A model generated the notes under the pieces. The model had not been told where the DNA came from. It saw only the letters and a program-made list of their open reading frames with translations, and searched no databases. From Streptomyces sp. SAI-127 (GTDB lineage Bacteria > Actinomycetota > Actinomycetes > Streptomycetales > Streptomycetaceae), in the NCBI RefSeq assembly GCF_029894425.1, contig NZ_JARXYJ010000001.1, positions 3,906,001-3,970,000 on the forward strand: a stretch of DNA of 64,000 bases, written 5' to 3'. A program made the translations under genes and the position numbers. Each line of letters begins with the position of its first letter. The first letter of the stretch is position 1. Positions 1 to 8,881 of the stretch are shown piece after piece.

Positions 1-199
1 CCGCCAGCAGGTCGAGGTGCCGCCAGACCCGGTTGGCGATGGTCAGGGGGGCCGCCAACCCAAGGTGGCGGCAGGCCGTGCCGCGGCGCCGGCAGACCAC
101 GCCGCCGGCAGCTCGACGTGTCGCCAGGTCCACCTGGGGTCCCGGCCTCCGGTCACCTCCACCGGCATCGGCTCGGCGGCAGAGCAGGGGGAAAACCGC
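1..199. other. window edge, no firmly supported gene
   Basis: One minus-strand frame stays open from roughly 175 to the left edge. It could be the 5' part of a gene that continues outside the window, but it has no clear ribosome binding site or recognisable motif. Nothing is called here. Confidence 0.2.
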
Positions 200-236
200 G
201 GCCGGGGGCGGAGGCGTAGCGTCTCCGCCCCCGGCC
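200..236 (-). terminator. strong hairpin terminator downstream of the peptide ABC operon
   Basis: A perfect 14-bp inverted repeat (arms 200-213 and 223-236, 9-nt loop) of almost pure G/C lies 20 bp past the stop of the last ABC gene. Position and strength fit an intrinsic terminator of the U-tract-poor type common in streptomycetes. Confidence 0.75.
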
Positions 237-255
237 GGGGGTTGTGCAGGGCGCG

Positions 256-1395
256 TCAGTCCTTGGCCGGCGCCTCGTCGGCCGTGTCCGTCACGTCCTC
301 CAGCGCCTTCAGCGCCGGGTCCAAGATCACGTCCTCGTCACGGGCCTCGGTGGTCGGGTCCTCCGGGAAGTGACAGGCCGTGAGGTGGCCGGCCAGGTTG
401 CCGGAGATCTGGACCAGCGGGGGCTCGTCCGTGGCGCACTTGTCCTGCGCCTTCCAGCACCGGGTGCGGAAGCGGCAGCCGGACGGCGGGAGGATCGGCG
501 AGGGGACGTCGCCGGACAGGCGGATCCGCTCGCGGCTCGCACCCGTGCCGTCGATGTCGACCTCCGGCACCGCGGAGAGCAGGGCGTGCGTGTACGGGTG
601 CCGGGGCCGGTTGTAGATCGACTCCCGGTCGCCGACCTCGACGATCTTGCCGAGGTACATGACCGCGACGCGCTGCGAGAAGTGCCGTACGACGGCCAGG
701 TCGTGGGCGATGAACAGGAAGGCGATGCCCAGCTCGTCCTGGACCTTCTTGAGCAGGTTGACGACCTGCGCCTGGATCGACACGTCCAGCGCGGAGACCG
801 GCTCGTCCGCCACGATCAGCTTGGGCTGGAGGGCCAGCGCGCGGGCCACACCGATGCGCTGGCGCTGACCGCCGGAGAACTCGTGCGGGAAGCGGTTGTA
901 GTGCTCGGGGTTGAGGCCGACCAGCTCGAGGAGCTCGCGGACCTTCGTCTCCCGGCCGCCCTCCGGCTCGATCCCGTTGACCTCCATCGGCGACTTGATG
1001 ATCGAGCCGACGGTCTGCCGGGGGTTCAGCGAGGAGTACGGGTCCTGGAAGATCATCTGGATCTCGGACCGCACCGGCGCCAGCTGACGGCGCGAGGCGT
1101 GCGTGATGTCCTGACCGGAATACGTGATCTTGCCGGCCGTCGGCTCCAGGAGCCGCGTGATCAGCCGGCCCGTCGTCGACTTGCCGCAGCCGGACTCGCC
1201 GACCAGGCCGACGCTCTCGCCGACGCCGACCGTCAGGTCGACCCCGTCGACGGCCTGAACGGCGCCGACTTTGCGTTTGATCGGGAAGCCGCCGTAGATC
1301 GGGAAGTGCTTGGTCAGGCCCTCGACCTTGAGGAGTTCCTCGGTCGAGGTACCGGTGGAACCCTGCTGGGCGGGGAGGGTGAGGTTGTCGCTCAT
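256..1395 (-). CDS. oligopeptide ABC transporter ATP-binding protein (DppF/OppF type)
   Basis: Cytoplasmic ATPase that powers peptide import with the adjacent DppD-type ATPase. The 379-aa product has a Walker A (GESGCGKST), the ABC signature FSGGQRQR, a Walker B ending LIVADEP, and the C-terminal oligopeptide/dipeptide extension with clustered Cys ([14 protein letters not shown]) typical of OppF/DppF. The ATG is preceded by a purine-rich stretch and lies 13 bp after the upstream stop. It is last in a five-gene operon ordered permease, binding protein, permease, ATPase, ATPase, which is the bldKABCDE order. With succinate dehydrogenase genes close by, this suggests the bldK signalling-peptide importer and this gene as bldKE. 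That assignment rests on layout, not on alignment. Confidence 0.9.
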   Translation of the reverse strand: MSDNLTLPAQQGSTGTSTEELLKVEGLTKHFPIYGGFPIKRKVGAVQAVDGVDLTVGVGESVGLVGESGCGKSTTGRLITRLLEPTAGKITYSGQDITHASRRQLAPVRSEIQMIFQDPYSSLNPRQTVGSIIKSPMEVNGIEPEGGRETKVRELLELVGLNPEHYNRFPHEFSGGQRQRIGVARALALQPKLIVADEPVSALDVSIQAQVVNLLKKVQDELGIAFLFIAHDLAVVRHFSQRVAVMYLGKIVEVGDRESIYNRPRHPYTHALLSAVPEVDIDGTGASRERIRLSGDVPSPILPPSGCRFRTRCWKAQDKCATDEPPLVQISGNLAGHLTACHFPEDPTTEARDEDVILDPALKALEDVTDTADEAPAKD

Positions 1396-1408
1396 GTCTC
1401 GGATCTCC

Positions 1409-2470
1409 CTAGCGCAGCCGGGGCTGGATCTTGTCGATGAAGATGGTCTGCTTCTGCTCGGCCGTCAGGTGGCACGCGGAGGCGCGCCCCTCGCCCAGCG
1501 GCGGGCGGGAGTCGGTGCACAGCGTGCCCGGCACCTCGTCCTTGAAGGCGCACCGCGGGTGGAACGGGCAGCCGGAGGGCGGGTTGAGCAGCGAAGGCGG
1601 CGAGCCGGGGATCGGCTCCAGCGCCTCGTTGATGTCGCCGTCCAGGCGGGGCATCGAGCTCAGCAGGCCCCAGGTGTAGGGGTGCTTGGGCGCGCCCAGG
1701 ACCTCCCGGACGGAGCCGCGCTCCACGGCCCGGCCCGCGTACATCACCAGCAGGTCGTCGGCCATGTTCGAGATGACGCCGAGGTCGTGCGTGATGAAGA
1801 TGATCGCGGAGCCGAACTCCTGCTGGAGGTCCTTGAGCAGGTCCAGGATCTGGGCCTGCACGGTGACGTCCAGCGCGGTGGTCGGCTCGTCGGCGATCAG
1901 CAGGTCGGGGTCGCACATCAGCGCCATGGCGATCATCGCGCGCTGGCGCATACCGCCGGAGAACTGGTGCGGGTAGTCGTCGTAACGCTGCTTGGGCTGC
2001 GGGATGCCGACCTTCTCCAGCATCTGGACGGCACGGTCCCTGGCCTCCTTCTTGGAGGCGCCCCGGTGCTTCATGAACGGCTCGGCCAGCTGCCGGCCCA
2101 CCGTGTAGAACGGCGACAGGGCGGTCAGCGGGTCCTGGAAGATCATCGCCATCTTGTTGCCGCGGAGCTGCTCCAGCTCCCGCTCGGTGGCGGTGACGAG
2201 TTCCTTGCCGTCGAGGACGATCTCGCCGTCGACGGAGCTGGAACGCGGGTTGTGCAGGCCCAGGATCGTCAGGTTGGTGACGGACTTGCCGGAGCCGGAC
2301 TCGCCGACGATGCCCAGGGTCTTGCCGCGCTCGACGTCGAAGGAGAGGCCGTCGACCGCCTTGACGATGCCGTCCTCGGTGGAGAACTGCACCTTCAGAT
2401 CACGCACCGAGAGGAAGCTCTCCGGACCGGTCGGGGCCGGCGCGTCCTCGGTCTTGGTCAGTGTGGTCAC
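1409..2470 (-). CDS. oligopeptide ABC transporter ATP-binding protein (DppD/OppD type)
   Basis: Second ATPase of the peptide importer, 353 aa. It has Walker A GESGSGKS, signature FSGGMRQR, Walker B LLIADEP and the C-terminal peptide-transporter domain with Cys residues (CPFHPRC). The start is GTG at 2470, 15 bp after the permease stop, with an AGGA-type site in the gap. It should heterodimerise with the DppF-type subunit under the two permeases at the membrane. In a bldK-type locus it would be bldKD. Confidence 0.9.
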   Translation of the reverse strand: MTTLTKTEDAPAPTGPESFLSVRDLKVQFSTEDGIVKAVDGLSFDVERGKTLGIVGESGSGKSVTNLTILGLHNPRSSSVDGEIVLDGKELVTATERELEQLRGNKMAMIFQDPLTALSPFYTVGRQLAEPFMKHRGASKKEARDRAVQMLEKVGIPQPKQRYDDYPHQFSGGMRQRAMIAMALMCDPDLLIADEPTTALDVTVQAQILDLLKDLQQEFGSAIIFITHDLGVISNMADDLLVMYAGRAVERGSVREVLGAPKHPYTWGLLSSMPRLDGDINEALEPIPGSPPSLLNPPSGCPFHPRCAFKDEVPGTLCTDSRPPLGEGRASACHLTAEQKQTIFIDKIQPRLR

Positions 2471-2485
2471 GGTGGTTCGTTCTTC

Positions 2486-3463
2486 CTAGGAGAGCCGGAC
2501 GCGCGGGTCGATGTAGGCGTACGCGATGTCGGTGAGGATGTTGACGATCAGGATGAAGAAGGCACCGAACAGCATGACGCCCATGGTGAGCGGCAGGTCC
2601 TTGTGGACCGCGCCGTCCACGGCGAGGCGGCCGATCCCCTGGAGCGAGAAGGTCAGCTCGGTGACCACGGCGCCGCCGAGCATCGAGCTGATGTCGATGC
2701 CGAGGACGGTGACGATCGGGATCATCGAACCGCGCCAGGCGTAGCGGAAGAACACGTACTTCTGCGACATGCCCTTGGCGCGGGCGGTGCGCACGTGCTC
2801 CTCCGCGAGCTGCTCGATCATCGAGGAGCGGGCCATACGCGTGTACTGCGCGGTGAAGATCGTGGCCATCACCAGCACGGGCAGCAGCATGCCGGTGAAC
2901 CAGGTCCACGGGTCCTGGGTGATCGGGTGGTACTGCGGGTTGTCCATCCAGCCGGTGCTGTAGACGAAGATCAGCAGGACGATCGGTCCGAGCACGTAGA
3001 TCTGGAACGAACTGAGCACCATGGACACACCGGTGGCGATCTTGTCGACCAGGGTGCCCCGCCGGTAGGCGGCGATCATGCCGGCGCCGACACCGACGAT
3101 GACGAAGACGACCGCACCGCCCGCGGTGAGCGTGAGGGTCGTCGGGAAGCGGTCCATGATCGTCGACCAGACCATGTCGCCCGAGTAGAACGACTGACCC
3201 AGGCAGGGCGCGCTGCAGTGACCGGTCGGGAAGTCACGACCGACCACGATGCCGGACATGAAGTCCCAGAACTGCTGGTGGATCGGCAGGTTGAGGCCGA
3301 GAGCCTGGCGGATGTCCTCCAGTCTCGCGGGCGAGCAGTCCTTGCCACAGGCCAGAGAGGCGTAGTCGGAGGGCGCGGCGACGAACAGGAAGAACGTGGC
3401 GGCGCCGATGAGGAACAGGGTGACCAGGGCACCGACTGTGCGCCGGATGATGAACTGAAACAT
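2486..3463 (-). CDS. peptide ABC transporter permease (DppB/OppB type)
   Basis: Integral membrane subunit, 325 aa from the ATG that begins MFQFIIRRTVGALVTL. An in-frame ATG 14 codons upstream is less likely because DppB proteins begin directly with this first membrane helix. There are about six hydrophobic helices, a large periplasmic loop after the first, and the ABC-permease EAA motif region around the alternating Glu-Ala-Lys-Gly segment (HVRTARAKGMSQ). It pairs with the DppC-type permease encoded first in the operon. A GC hairpin sits between the binding-protein gene and this one. Candidate bldKC by gene order. Confidence 0.88.
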   Translation of the reverse strand: MFQFIIRRTVGALVTLFLIGAATFFLFVAAPSDYASLACGKDCSPARLEDIRQALGLNLPIHQQFWDFMSGIVVGRDFPTGHCSAPCLGQSFYSGDMVWSTIMDRFPTTLTLTAGGAVVFVIVGVGAGMIAAYRRGTLVDKIATGVSMVLSSFQIYVLGPIVLLIFVYSTGWMDNPQYHPITQDPWTWFTGMLLPVLVMATIFTAQYTRMARSSMIEQLAEEHVRTARAKGMSQKYVFFRYAWRGSMIPIVTVLGIDISSMLGGAVVTELTFSLQGIGRLAVDGAVHKDLPLTMGVMLFGAFFILIVNILTDIAYAYIDPRVRLS

Positions 3464-3511
3464 GGCGGGAGGGCTGCTCTCTGCGGAGACGGTGGGAGGT
3501 TTCACGGAGGT

Positions 3512-3545
3512 GCGGGGGCGCGCTCCGCCTGGTGCGCGCCCCCGC
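3512..3545 (-). terminator. intra-operon hairpin after the binding-protein gene
   Basis: A perfect 12-bp GC stem (3512-3523 with 3534-3545, 10-nt loop) lies in the 98-bp gap between the peptide-binding protein stop and the next permease. In importer operons such a structure usually lets the binding protein be made in excess, by partial termination or mRNA stabilisation. The role here is inferred from position. Confidence 0.6.
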
Positions 3546-3561
3546 GTTCAGCCGTAGAGAG

Positions 3562-5355
3562 TTACGACTTGACGTACAGACGGGTGATGTCGATCAGGCT
3601 GGACACCGAGCCGTAGCGGGCGCCACCGATGTTCGACCCGGAGAGCTGGAACTGCTTGGTGTACCAGAGCGGGGCAGCCGGGACGACCTTCTCCAGCAGG
3701 TAGTGCTGGGCTTCCTTCCAGGTCTTGGCGGCCGCGGTCGGGTCCTCGGAGAGGGCCTGCTTGATCAGGGCGTCGACCTTCGGGTCCTTGACGTGCGAGT
3801 AGTTCGAGGAACCGTCGGCGACCTGGGTGCCGTCGTAGATGGGCGTGATCACCGTGGCCGCGGACGGCCAGTCCTGGCCCCAACCCGTGATGTAGATGTC
3901 GTACGGGTTCTTGAGCTTGCCGATCTGCTCGTAGTAGCTCGCCGCGTCGACTTCCTTGGCCACCACGTCGAAGCCGACCTTGGTGAGCGCGTCCTCGATG
4001 GCGACCTTGCGCTTCTGGCCCGCCTCGCTGTTGGCGTAGGCGAAGACGACCTTCTTCTCGGCCGCCGGAACGCCCTTGAGGATCTCCTTGGCCTTCGCGA
4101 TGTTGCCCTGCGGCGTCTTCAGACGGCCGTAGGGGTCGTAGTTGGCCTCGTAGCCCGGAAGGGTCGGGGCGAAGTAGTTCGGGGCCACGTCGCCGCCGTA
4201 GGCACCGCCCTCACCGGCGATGAGCGACTTCGAGTTGACCGCGTAGGTGATGGCCTGACGGACCTTGAGGTCCTTCACGCGGTCCAGGTTGAAGGTCAGC
4301 TGCATGACGTAGGGCTGGTAGCCCTTGACCGTGCGCTTGCTGACGGCCGGGTTGCCGATGACGTCCTGGATCTGCGTGGACTCGACGCCGCCGGTGAACT
4401 GGATGGCGTTCTTGTCCTCGCCCTGGTCGGCGATCAGACGCTTGGTCTGGGTCGACTCGGTGATGCCGAACTGGAAGTCGAAACCGTTCGCGTACTGGTG
4501 GCGCACGGAGTCGGTCTTCGGGTCCCAGTTGGTGTTCTTGGTGAGGACGAGCTCCTTGCCGACCTTGTTCGAGGCGATCTTGTACGGGCCGGTGGCGACC
4601 GGGGCCTTGTCGTACGCCGCCTTCGTGTCCGTCTTCTCCGGGACGATGGCGTAGCCGGCCATGGCCAGGGTCTGCGGCAGGTCCGGGCGCGCGGTGTCGA
4701 AGTGGAAGACGACCGTCTTGTCGTCCGGGGTGTCAAGCACCGACGCAGGCAGGTGCTTCTTGCCGAAGCCGCCGTCCGGGAGCGCCTTGCGGTAGTCCGC
4801 GCCGCTCAGCCAGGTCTGCAGGTAGGTCGGGCCGTCGAAGATGAAGCTCGCGTACTGACGCTCGACGGTGTGGCGGACGTCGGCGGACGTGATGGCGTTG
4901 CCGTTCTGGTCCTTGATGCCGTCCTTCAGCGTGAAGGTCCAGGTCTTGCCGCCGTCCGAGGACTTGCCCGAGTCGGTCGCGAGGTCACCCACGACCGAGA
5001 CGCCGCCCTTGCCGTCCTCCTTGAACTGGGTCAGGCGACGGAACAGCAGGTTGGCGACCTGGCCGGCGTCCGAGACGTAGATCTGCCCCGGGTCCAGGTG
5101 CGAGACGCCCGCCTCCTGGTACACGTTGATCGTGCCACCGGGCTTGGCGCCGGGGACCTCCTCGGCAGGACCCGTCGACCCCGCGGCGTCGGCGTAGGTG
5201 ACCGCCTTCGACTGGACCGAGGCTTCGCCCTGGTCCTTCTTCGAGTCGGTACCGGAGTCGCCGCCCTCGTTCTTGGAGCAGGCCGTGAGAGCCAGCGAAC
5301 CGGCTGCAAGGGCGACGATTACGGCGCGCGCTCTGCGCGAGCTGATGGGCTTCAT
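3562..5355 (-). CDS. peptide ABC transporter substrate-binding lipoprotein (SBP family 5)
   Basis: Extracellular lipid-anchored peptide receptor. From the ATG at 5355 the product is 597 aa and starts with Lys/Arg residues, a hydrophobic stretch and a lipobox ending LTAC, with Ser-Lys-Asn after the lipidated Cys. Family 5 features include the early PGGTINVYQEAG-like segment and the DVRHTVER region. The start upstream of the signal peptide was rejected because it would bury the lipobox. It sits between two permease genes, as bldKB does in the bldK operon. If orthologous, it would bind the extracellular signal peptide needed for aerial development. A general oligopeptide receptor remains possible. 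Confidence 0.9.
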   Translation of the reverse strand: MKPISSRRARAVIVALAAGSLALTACSKNEGGDSGTDSKKDQGEASVQSKAVTYADAAGSTGPAEEVPGAKPGGTINVYQEAGVSHLDPGQIYVSDAGQVANLLFRRLTQFKEDGKGGVSVVGDLATDSGKSSDGGKTWTFTLKDGIKDQNGNAITSADVRHTVERQYASFIFDGPTYLQTWLSGADYRKALPDGGFGKKHLPASVLDTPDDKTVVFHFDTARPDLPQTLAMAGYAIVPEKTDTKAAYDKAPVATGPYKIASNKVGKELVLTKNTNWDPKTDSVRHQYANGFDFQFGITESTQTKRLIADQGEDKNAIQFTGGVESTQIQDVIGNPAVSKRTVKGYQPYVMQLTFNLDRVKDLKVRQAITYAVNSKSLIAGEGGAYGGDVAPNYFAPTLPGYEANYDPYGRLKTPQGNIAKAKEILKGVPAAEKKVVFAYANSEAGQKRKVAIEDALTKVGFDVVAKEVDAASYYEQIGKLKNPYDIYITGWGQDWPSAATVITPIYDGTQVADGSSNYSHVKDPKVDALIKQALSEDPTAAAKTWKEAQHYLLEKVVPAAPLWYTKQFQLSGSNIGGARYGSVSSLIDITRLYVKS

Positions 5356-5454
5356 GAGGCGAATACCTACCTGTCGGTTGTTATCCATGAGTACTGCCTG
5401 ACGCGGCTGGTAGGCCGACGCGGGGGCGGCAGCCACCCCCCACCAATGGACGAG

Positions 5455-6474
5455 TTACCGCCCGGACTTGGGGTCGAAAGCGTCCCGGACCGAGTCTCCG
5501 AGGAGGTTGAAGGCCAGAACGAAGATCACCAGCGCCAGGCCGGGGAAGAAGAGGAACGCCGGGTCCTGCTCGGTGTAGTTGGCAGCTGCGGCGAACAGTC
5601 GTCCCCAGTCCGGAGTCGGCTCGACGAACCCGACTCCGGCGAAGGAAAGGAAGGCGATGGTGAGGATGGTGCTGGGCAGCGAGTACGTGAACTGCACCAG
5701 GATCGGCGTCACCACGTTCGGCAGGATCTCCTTGCGGACGATCCGCCAGGGGGAGGCGCCGGAGACCTTGGCGGCCTCGACGAACTCCCTCTCACGCAGG
5801 GACAGAACGGTGGAGCGGACCAGACGCGCCATACCCATCCAGCCCAGCAGCCACAGCACGATCAGCATCGCCAGTGCGCGGAAGTACGTGGGGGTCTCCT
5901 CCCGCGGGTCGACGAAGAACGCGGTGACCACGGGCATGAAGGCGATGAAGAACAGCTGCTGGGGGAAGGACAGGAAGAAGTCGGTGACCCGACCGATCCA
6001 GTAGTCGGTGCGACCACCGAAGTAGCCGCCGATCAGACCGATGATCACGCCGGTGACCATCAGCAGGACCGTCACGCCGAGGGCCATGAACAGCGATGTC
6101 CGCATGCCGTACACGAGCATGGCGAACAGGTCACGGCCGTATTGCGGCTCCACCCCGAACCAGTGGTCGCCGGAGACGCCGCCGAAGTAGCCCAGGGGAA
6201 GCCCGAACTGGTCCAGGATCGGCTTGTCGGCGTAGGTCGGGTCCTGCCCGTACAGCGTGTACGGGTCGGTCCCGCTCAGCTTGACCAGCAGCGGCGCGGC
6301 CAGCGAGACCACGAAGTACAAAATCACTACCACGGCGCAGATGACACCGGTACGGTCACGCTTGAAGCGCTGCCACATCAACTGGCCGGGAGAACGACCC
6401 TCGAGCTTCTGCTCGCCCTTGACAGGCTCGGCGTCCGTCTCGAGCTCGGGGTCCAAGGCGACTGGACTGGTCAT
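5455..6474 (-). CDS. peptide ABC transporter permease (DppC/OppC type)
   Basis: First gene of the importer operon, 339 aa from the ATG at 6474, which has a GGGGGAAG ribosome site. The N-terminal cytoplasmic arm is followed by a membrane helix (TGVICAVVVILYFVVSLAA), a periplasmic segment with the DppC-type 'YGRDLFAMLVYGMRTSL' region, and four to five further helices. The EAA-loop (EAAKVSGASPWRIVRKE) contacts the ATPases. Upstream in-frame codons to 6693 look non-coding, with AT-rich third positions. In bldK order this is bldKA. Its promoter must lie in 6475-6790. Confidence 0.88.
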   Translation of the reverse strand: MTSPVALDPELETDAEPVKGEQKLEGRSPGQLMWQRFKRDRTGVICAVVVILYFVVSLAAPLLVKLSGTDPYTLYGQDPTYADKPILDQFGLPLGYFGGVSGDHWFGVEPQYGRDLFAMLVYGMRTSLFMALGVTVLLMVTGVIIGLIGGYFGGRTDYWIGRVTDFFLSFPQQLFFIAFMPVVTAFFVDPREETPTYFRALAMLIVLWLLGWMGMARLVRSTVLSLREREFVEAAKVSGASPWRIVRKEILPNVVTPILVQFTYSLPSTILTIAFLSFAGVGFVEPTPDWGRLFAAAANYTEQDPAFLFFPGLALVIFVLAFNLLGDSVRDAFDPKSGR

Positions 6475-6790
6475 GTGTGTACTTCCCCCGGGGGGTTGGA
6501 GAGTTGAGCGCAGCACAGATACCGGCAGGTTCTGTGGTTTGGGGGAACTTTCGCCAAAGTGTTCAACGCGCGTCAAGGGCGGAAGGCATAGGGATCTCCC
6601 TACCGGCCATATTTTGAGGAAAAATTGCAAAGATTGACACCTGCGCGCGCTTGACACGTGAATCGACAGACCGTCAAAACGGACATACCGCAACGGATTT
6701 CAGTTCACATGTCCGAAACACCTGGGCGGGATACCGATATCCGGACGGTCTCTCATAGGTCACGGACAGGTATCGGCAGGCACGCCTGAG
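6475..6790 (-). promoter_or_regulatory. upstream region of the peptide importer operon
   Basis: About 316 bases without a gene, distinctly AT-richer than its surroundings around 6600-6720. It must contain the promoter of the five-gene importer. Several TTGAC-like hexamers occur on the minus strand, for example near 6575-6585, but no -35/-10 pair is clean enough to call. Nothing else is recognised here. Confidence 0.45.
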
Positions 6791-6821
6791 GCCCGGTTCC
6801 CCGAGTGTCGGAGAACCGGGC
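6791..6821 (-). terminator. hairpin terminator downstream of typA
   Basis: A 9-bp GC stem (6791-6799 with 6813-6821), extended inward by four more pairs across one mismatch around a 3-nt loop, lies 25 bp past the typA stop. It separates typA from the importer promoter region. Confidence 0.75.
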
Positions 6822-6845
6822 TGCCGACGTTCGCCGGCGGTGGGA

Positions 6846-8753
6846 TCAGCCGTGCTTGGCGCGGCTCGCGGCGCGGGCGCGCTCGCGGGCGTCCAGGTTG
6901 ACCTTACGGATGCGGACCGCTTCCGGAGTCACCTCGACGCACTCGTCGTCGCGGCAGAACTCCAGGGACTGCTCCAGGGAGAGCTTGCGCGGCGGGACGA
7001 TCGCCTCGAACGAGTCGGCCGAGGCCGACCGCATGTTCGTGAGCTTCTTCTCCTTGGTGATGTTCACGTCCATGTCGTCGGAGCGCGAGTTCTCGCCGAC
7101 GATCATGCCCTCGTACACCTCGGTGCCCGGGTCGGTGAACAGCACACCGCGCTCCTGGAGGTTCGTCATCGCGAAGGCGGTGACGGCACCGGCGCGGTCG
7201 GCGACCAGCGAGCCGTTGTTACGGGTCGTCAGGGTGCCGAACCACGGCTCGTGGCCCTCGTGGATGGAGTGGGCGATGCCCGTGCCACGGGTACCGGTCA
7301 GGAACTCCGTACGGAAGCCGATCAGGCCGCGGGACGGCACGACGAACTCCATACGGACCCAACCGGAGCCATGGTTCGACATGTTGTCCATACGGCCCTT
7401 GCGGACGCCCATGAGCTGCGTGACCGCGCCCATGTGCTCCTCGGGGACGTCGATCGTCATGCGCTCGACGGGCTCGTACACCTTGCCGTCGACGATCTTG
7501 GTGACGACCTGCGGCTTGCCGATCGTCAGCTCGAAGCCCTCACGGCGCATCTGCTCGACCAGGATGGCCAGCGCGAGCTCCCCACGGCCCTGGACCTCCC
7601 AGGCGTCCGGGCGCTCGGTGTCGAGCACCCGGAGGGAGACGTTACCGATCAGCTCGCGGTCGAGGCGGTCCTTGACCTGACGGGCGGTCACCTTGCGGTC
7701 CTTGACCGCGGCCTTGGCCGAGGCGCCCTTGCCGGTGCCACCCCGGCCGACCAGCGGCGAGGTGTTCGTACCGATGGTCATGGAGATCGCCGGCTCGTCG
7801 ACCGTGATGAGCGGCAGCGGGATCGGGTTCTCGGGGTCCGCGAGGGTCTCACCGATCATGATGTCCGGGATACCGGCGACGGCACAGATGTCACCGGGGC
7901 CGGCCATCTCGGCGGGCTTGCGGGTGAGTGCCTCGGTCATCAGCAGCTCGGTGATGCGGACGTTGGACATCGTGCCGTCGCGCTTGATCCACGTGACGGT
8001 CTGGCCCTTGCGCAGCTCGCCCTGCTCGACGCGGAGCAGCGCGATACGGCCGAGGAAGTTGTCGGCGTCCAGGTTCGTGACGTGCGCCTGGAGCGGGGCC
8101 TCCTCGTCGTACTCGGGAGCCGGGACGTGCGAGAGGATCGTGGTGAAGAACGGCTCCAGGCTGTCGCTGTCCGCCGGGACCGTGCCGTTCTCCGGCTTGG
8201 TCAGCGAGGCGACACCGTCACGCGCACACGCGTAGACGATGGGGAACTCGATCTGCTCCTCGTCCGCGTCCAGGTCCAGGAAGAGGTCGTACGTCTCGTT
8301 GACGACCTCGTCGATCCGGGAGTCCGGGCGGTCGGTCTTGTTGATGCACAGGATGACCGGCAGGCGCTGCTGAAGCGCCTTGCGCAGCACGAAGCGGGTC
8401 TGCGGCAGCGGCCCCTCGGAGGCGTCGACCAGCAGGACCACCGCGTCCACCATCGACAGACCGCGCTCGACCTCGCCACCGAAGTCGGCGTGGCCCGGGG
8501 TGTCGATGATGTTGATGGTGATGACGTCGCCGCCATCCTTGGGGTGGTACTTCACGGCCGTGTTCTTGGCCAGGATCGTGATGCCCTTCTCACGCTCCAG
8601 GTCGTTCGAGTCCATCATGCGGTCGTCGAGCGACTCGGCGGCGTGCGCGGCGAAGGCGCCGGCCTGCTTGAGCATGGCGTCGACAAGAGTCGTCTTGCCG
8701 TGGTCGACGTGGGCGACGATGGCGACATTGCGGATGTCGTGGCGCGTGGCCAT
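6846..8753 (-). CDS. typA: translational GTPase TypA/BipA
   Basis: Ribosome-associated GTPase of the EF-G family, used in stress and cold adaptation and in ribosome assembly. The 635-aa product starts MATRHDIRNVAIVAHVDHGK, which contains the G1 P-loop. DTPGHADFGGEVER carries G3 and NKTDRPD carries G4, followed by the BipA-specific C-terminal domains. Length and start match the family. The in-frame region upstream of the ATG reaches to 9743 but is antisense to the next gene and is not coding. It is transcribed alone, with a terminator at 6791-6821. Confidence 0.96.
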   Translation of the reverse strand: MATRHDIRNVAIVAHVDHGKTTLVDAMLKQAGAFAAHAAESLDDRMMDSNDLEREKGITILAKNTAVKYHPKDGGDVITINIIDTPGHADFGGEVERGLSMVDAVVLLVDASEGPLPQTRFVLRKALQQRLPVILCINKTDRPDSRIDEVVNETYDLFLDLDADEEQIEFPIVYACARDGVASLTKPENGTVPADSDSLEPFFTTILSHVPAPEYDEEAPLQAHVTNLDADNFLGRIALLRVEQGELRKGQTVTWIKRDGTMSNVRITELLMTEALTRKPAEMAGPGDICAVAGIPDIMIGETLADPENPIPLPLITVDEPAISMTIGTNTSPLVGRGGTGKGASAKAAVKDRKVTARQVKDRLDRELIGNVSLRVLDTERPDAWEVQGRGELALAILVEQMRREGFELTIGKPQVVTKIVDGKVYEPVERMTIDVPEEHMGAVTQLMGVRKGRMDNMSNHGSGWVRMEFVVPSRGLIGFRTEFLTGTRGTGIAHSIHEGHEPWFGTLTTRNNGSLVADRAGAVTAFAMTNLQERGVLFTDPGTEVYEGMIVGENSRSDDMDVNITKEKKLTNMRSASADSFEAIVPPRKLSLEQSLEFCRDDECVEVTPEAVRIRKVNLDARERARAASRAKHG

Positions 8754-8881
8754 ATTGCGGCGTACTCCCAAGTGGTGAGAAGGCCCTGCTACGAACGTCC
8801 GTGTGACGCGGGCCTGCCGGGCTTGACACGCCACGGCCTCACCCCATCGTACGTTGCCTCCCGGGCGGGGGCTCGCCGGGC

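Noticed and set aside
244..1440. Long plus-strand open frame opposite the DppF-type gene
   Set aside because: It mirrors the codon bias of the true minus-strand gene, has no ribosome site and its product has no family motif.
3532..6507. 991-codon plus-strand open frame across the importer genes
   Set aside because: It is antisense to three well-supported genes and its Gly/Arg/Val-rich translation is typical of a GC-rich shadow frame.
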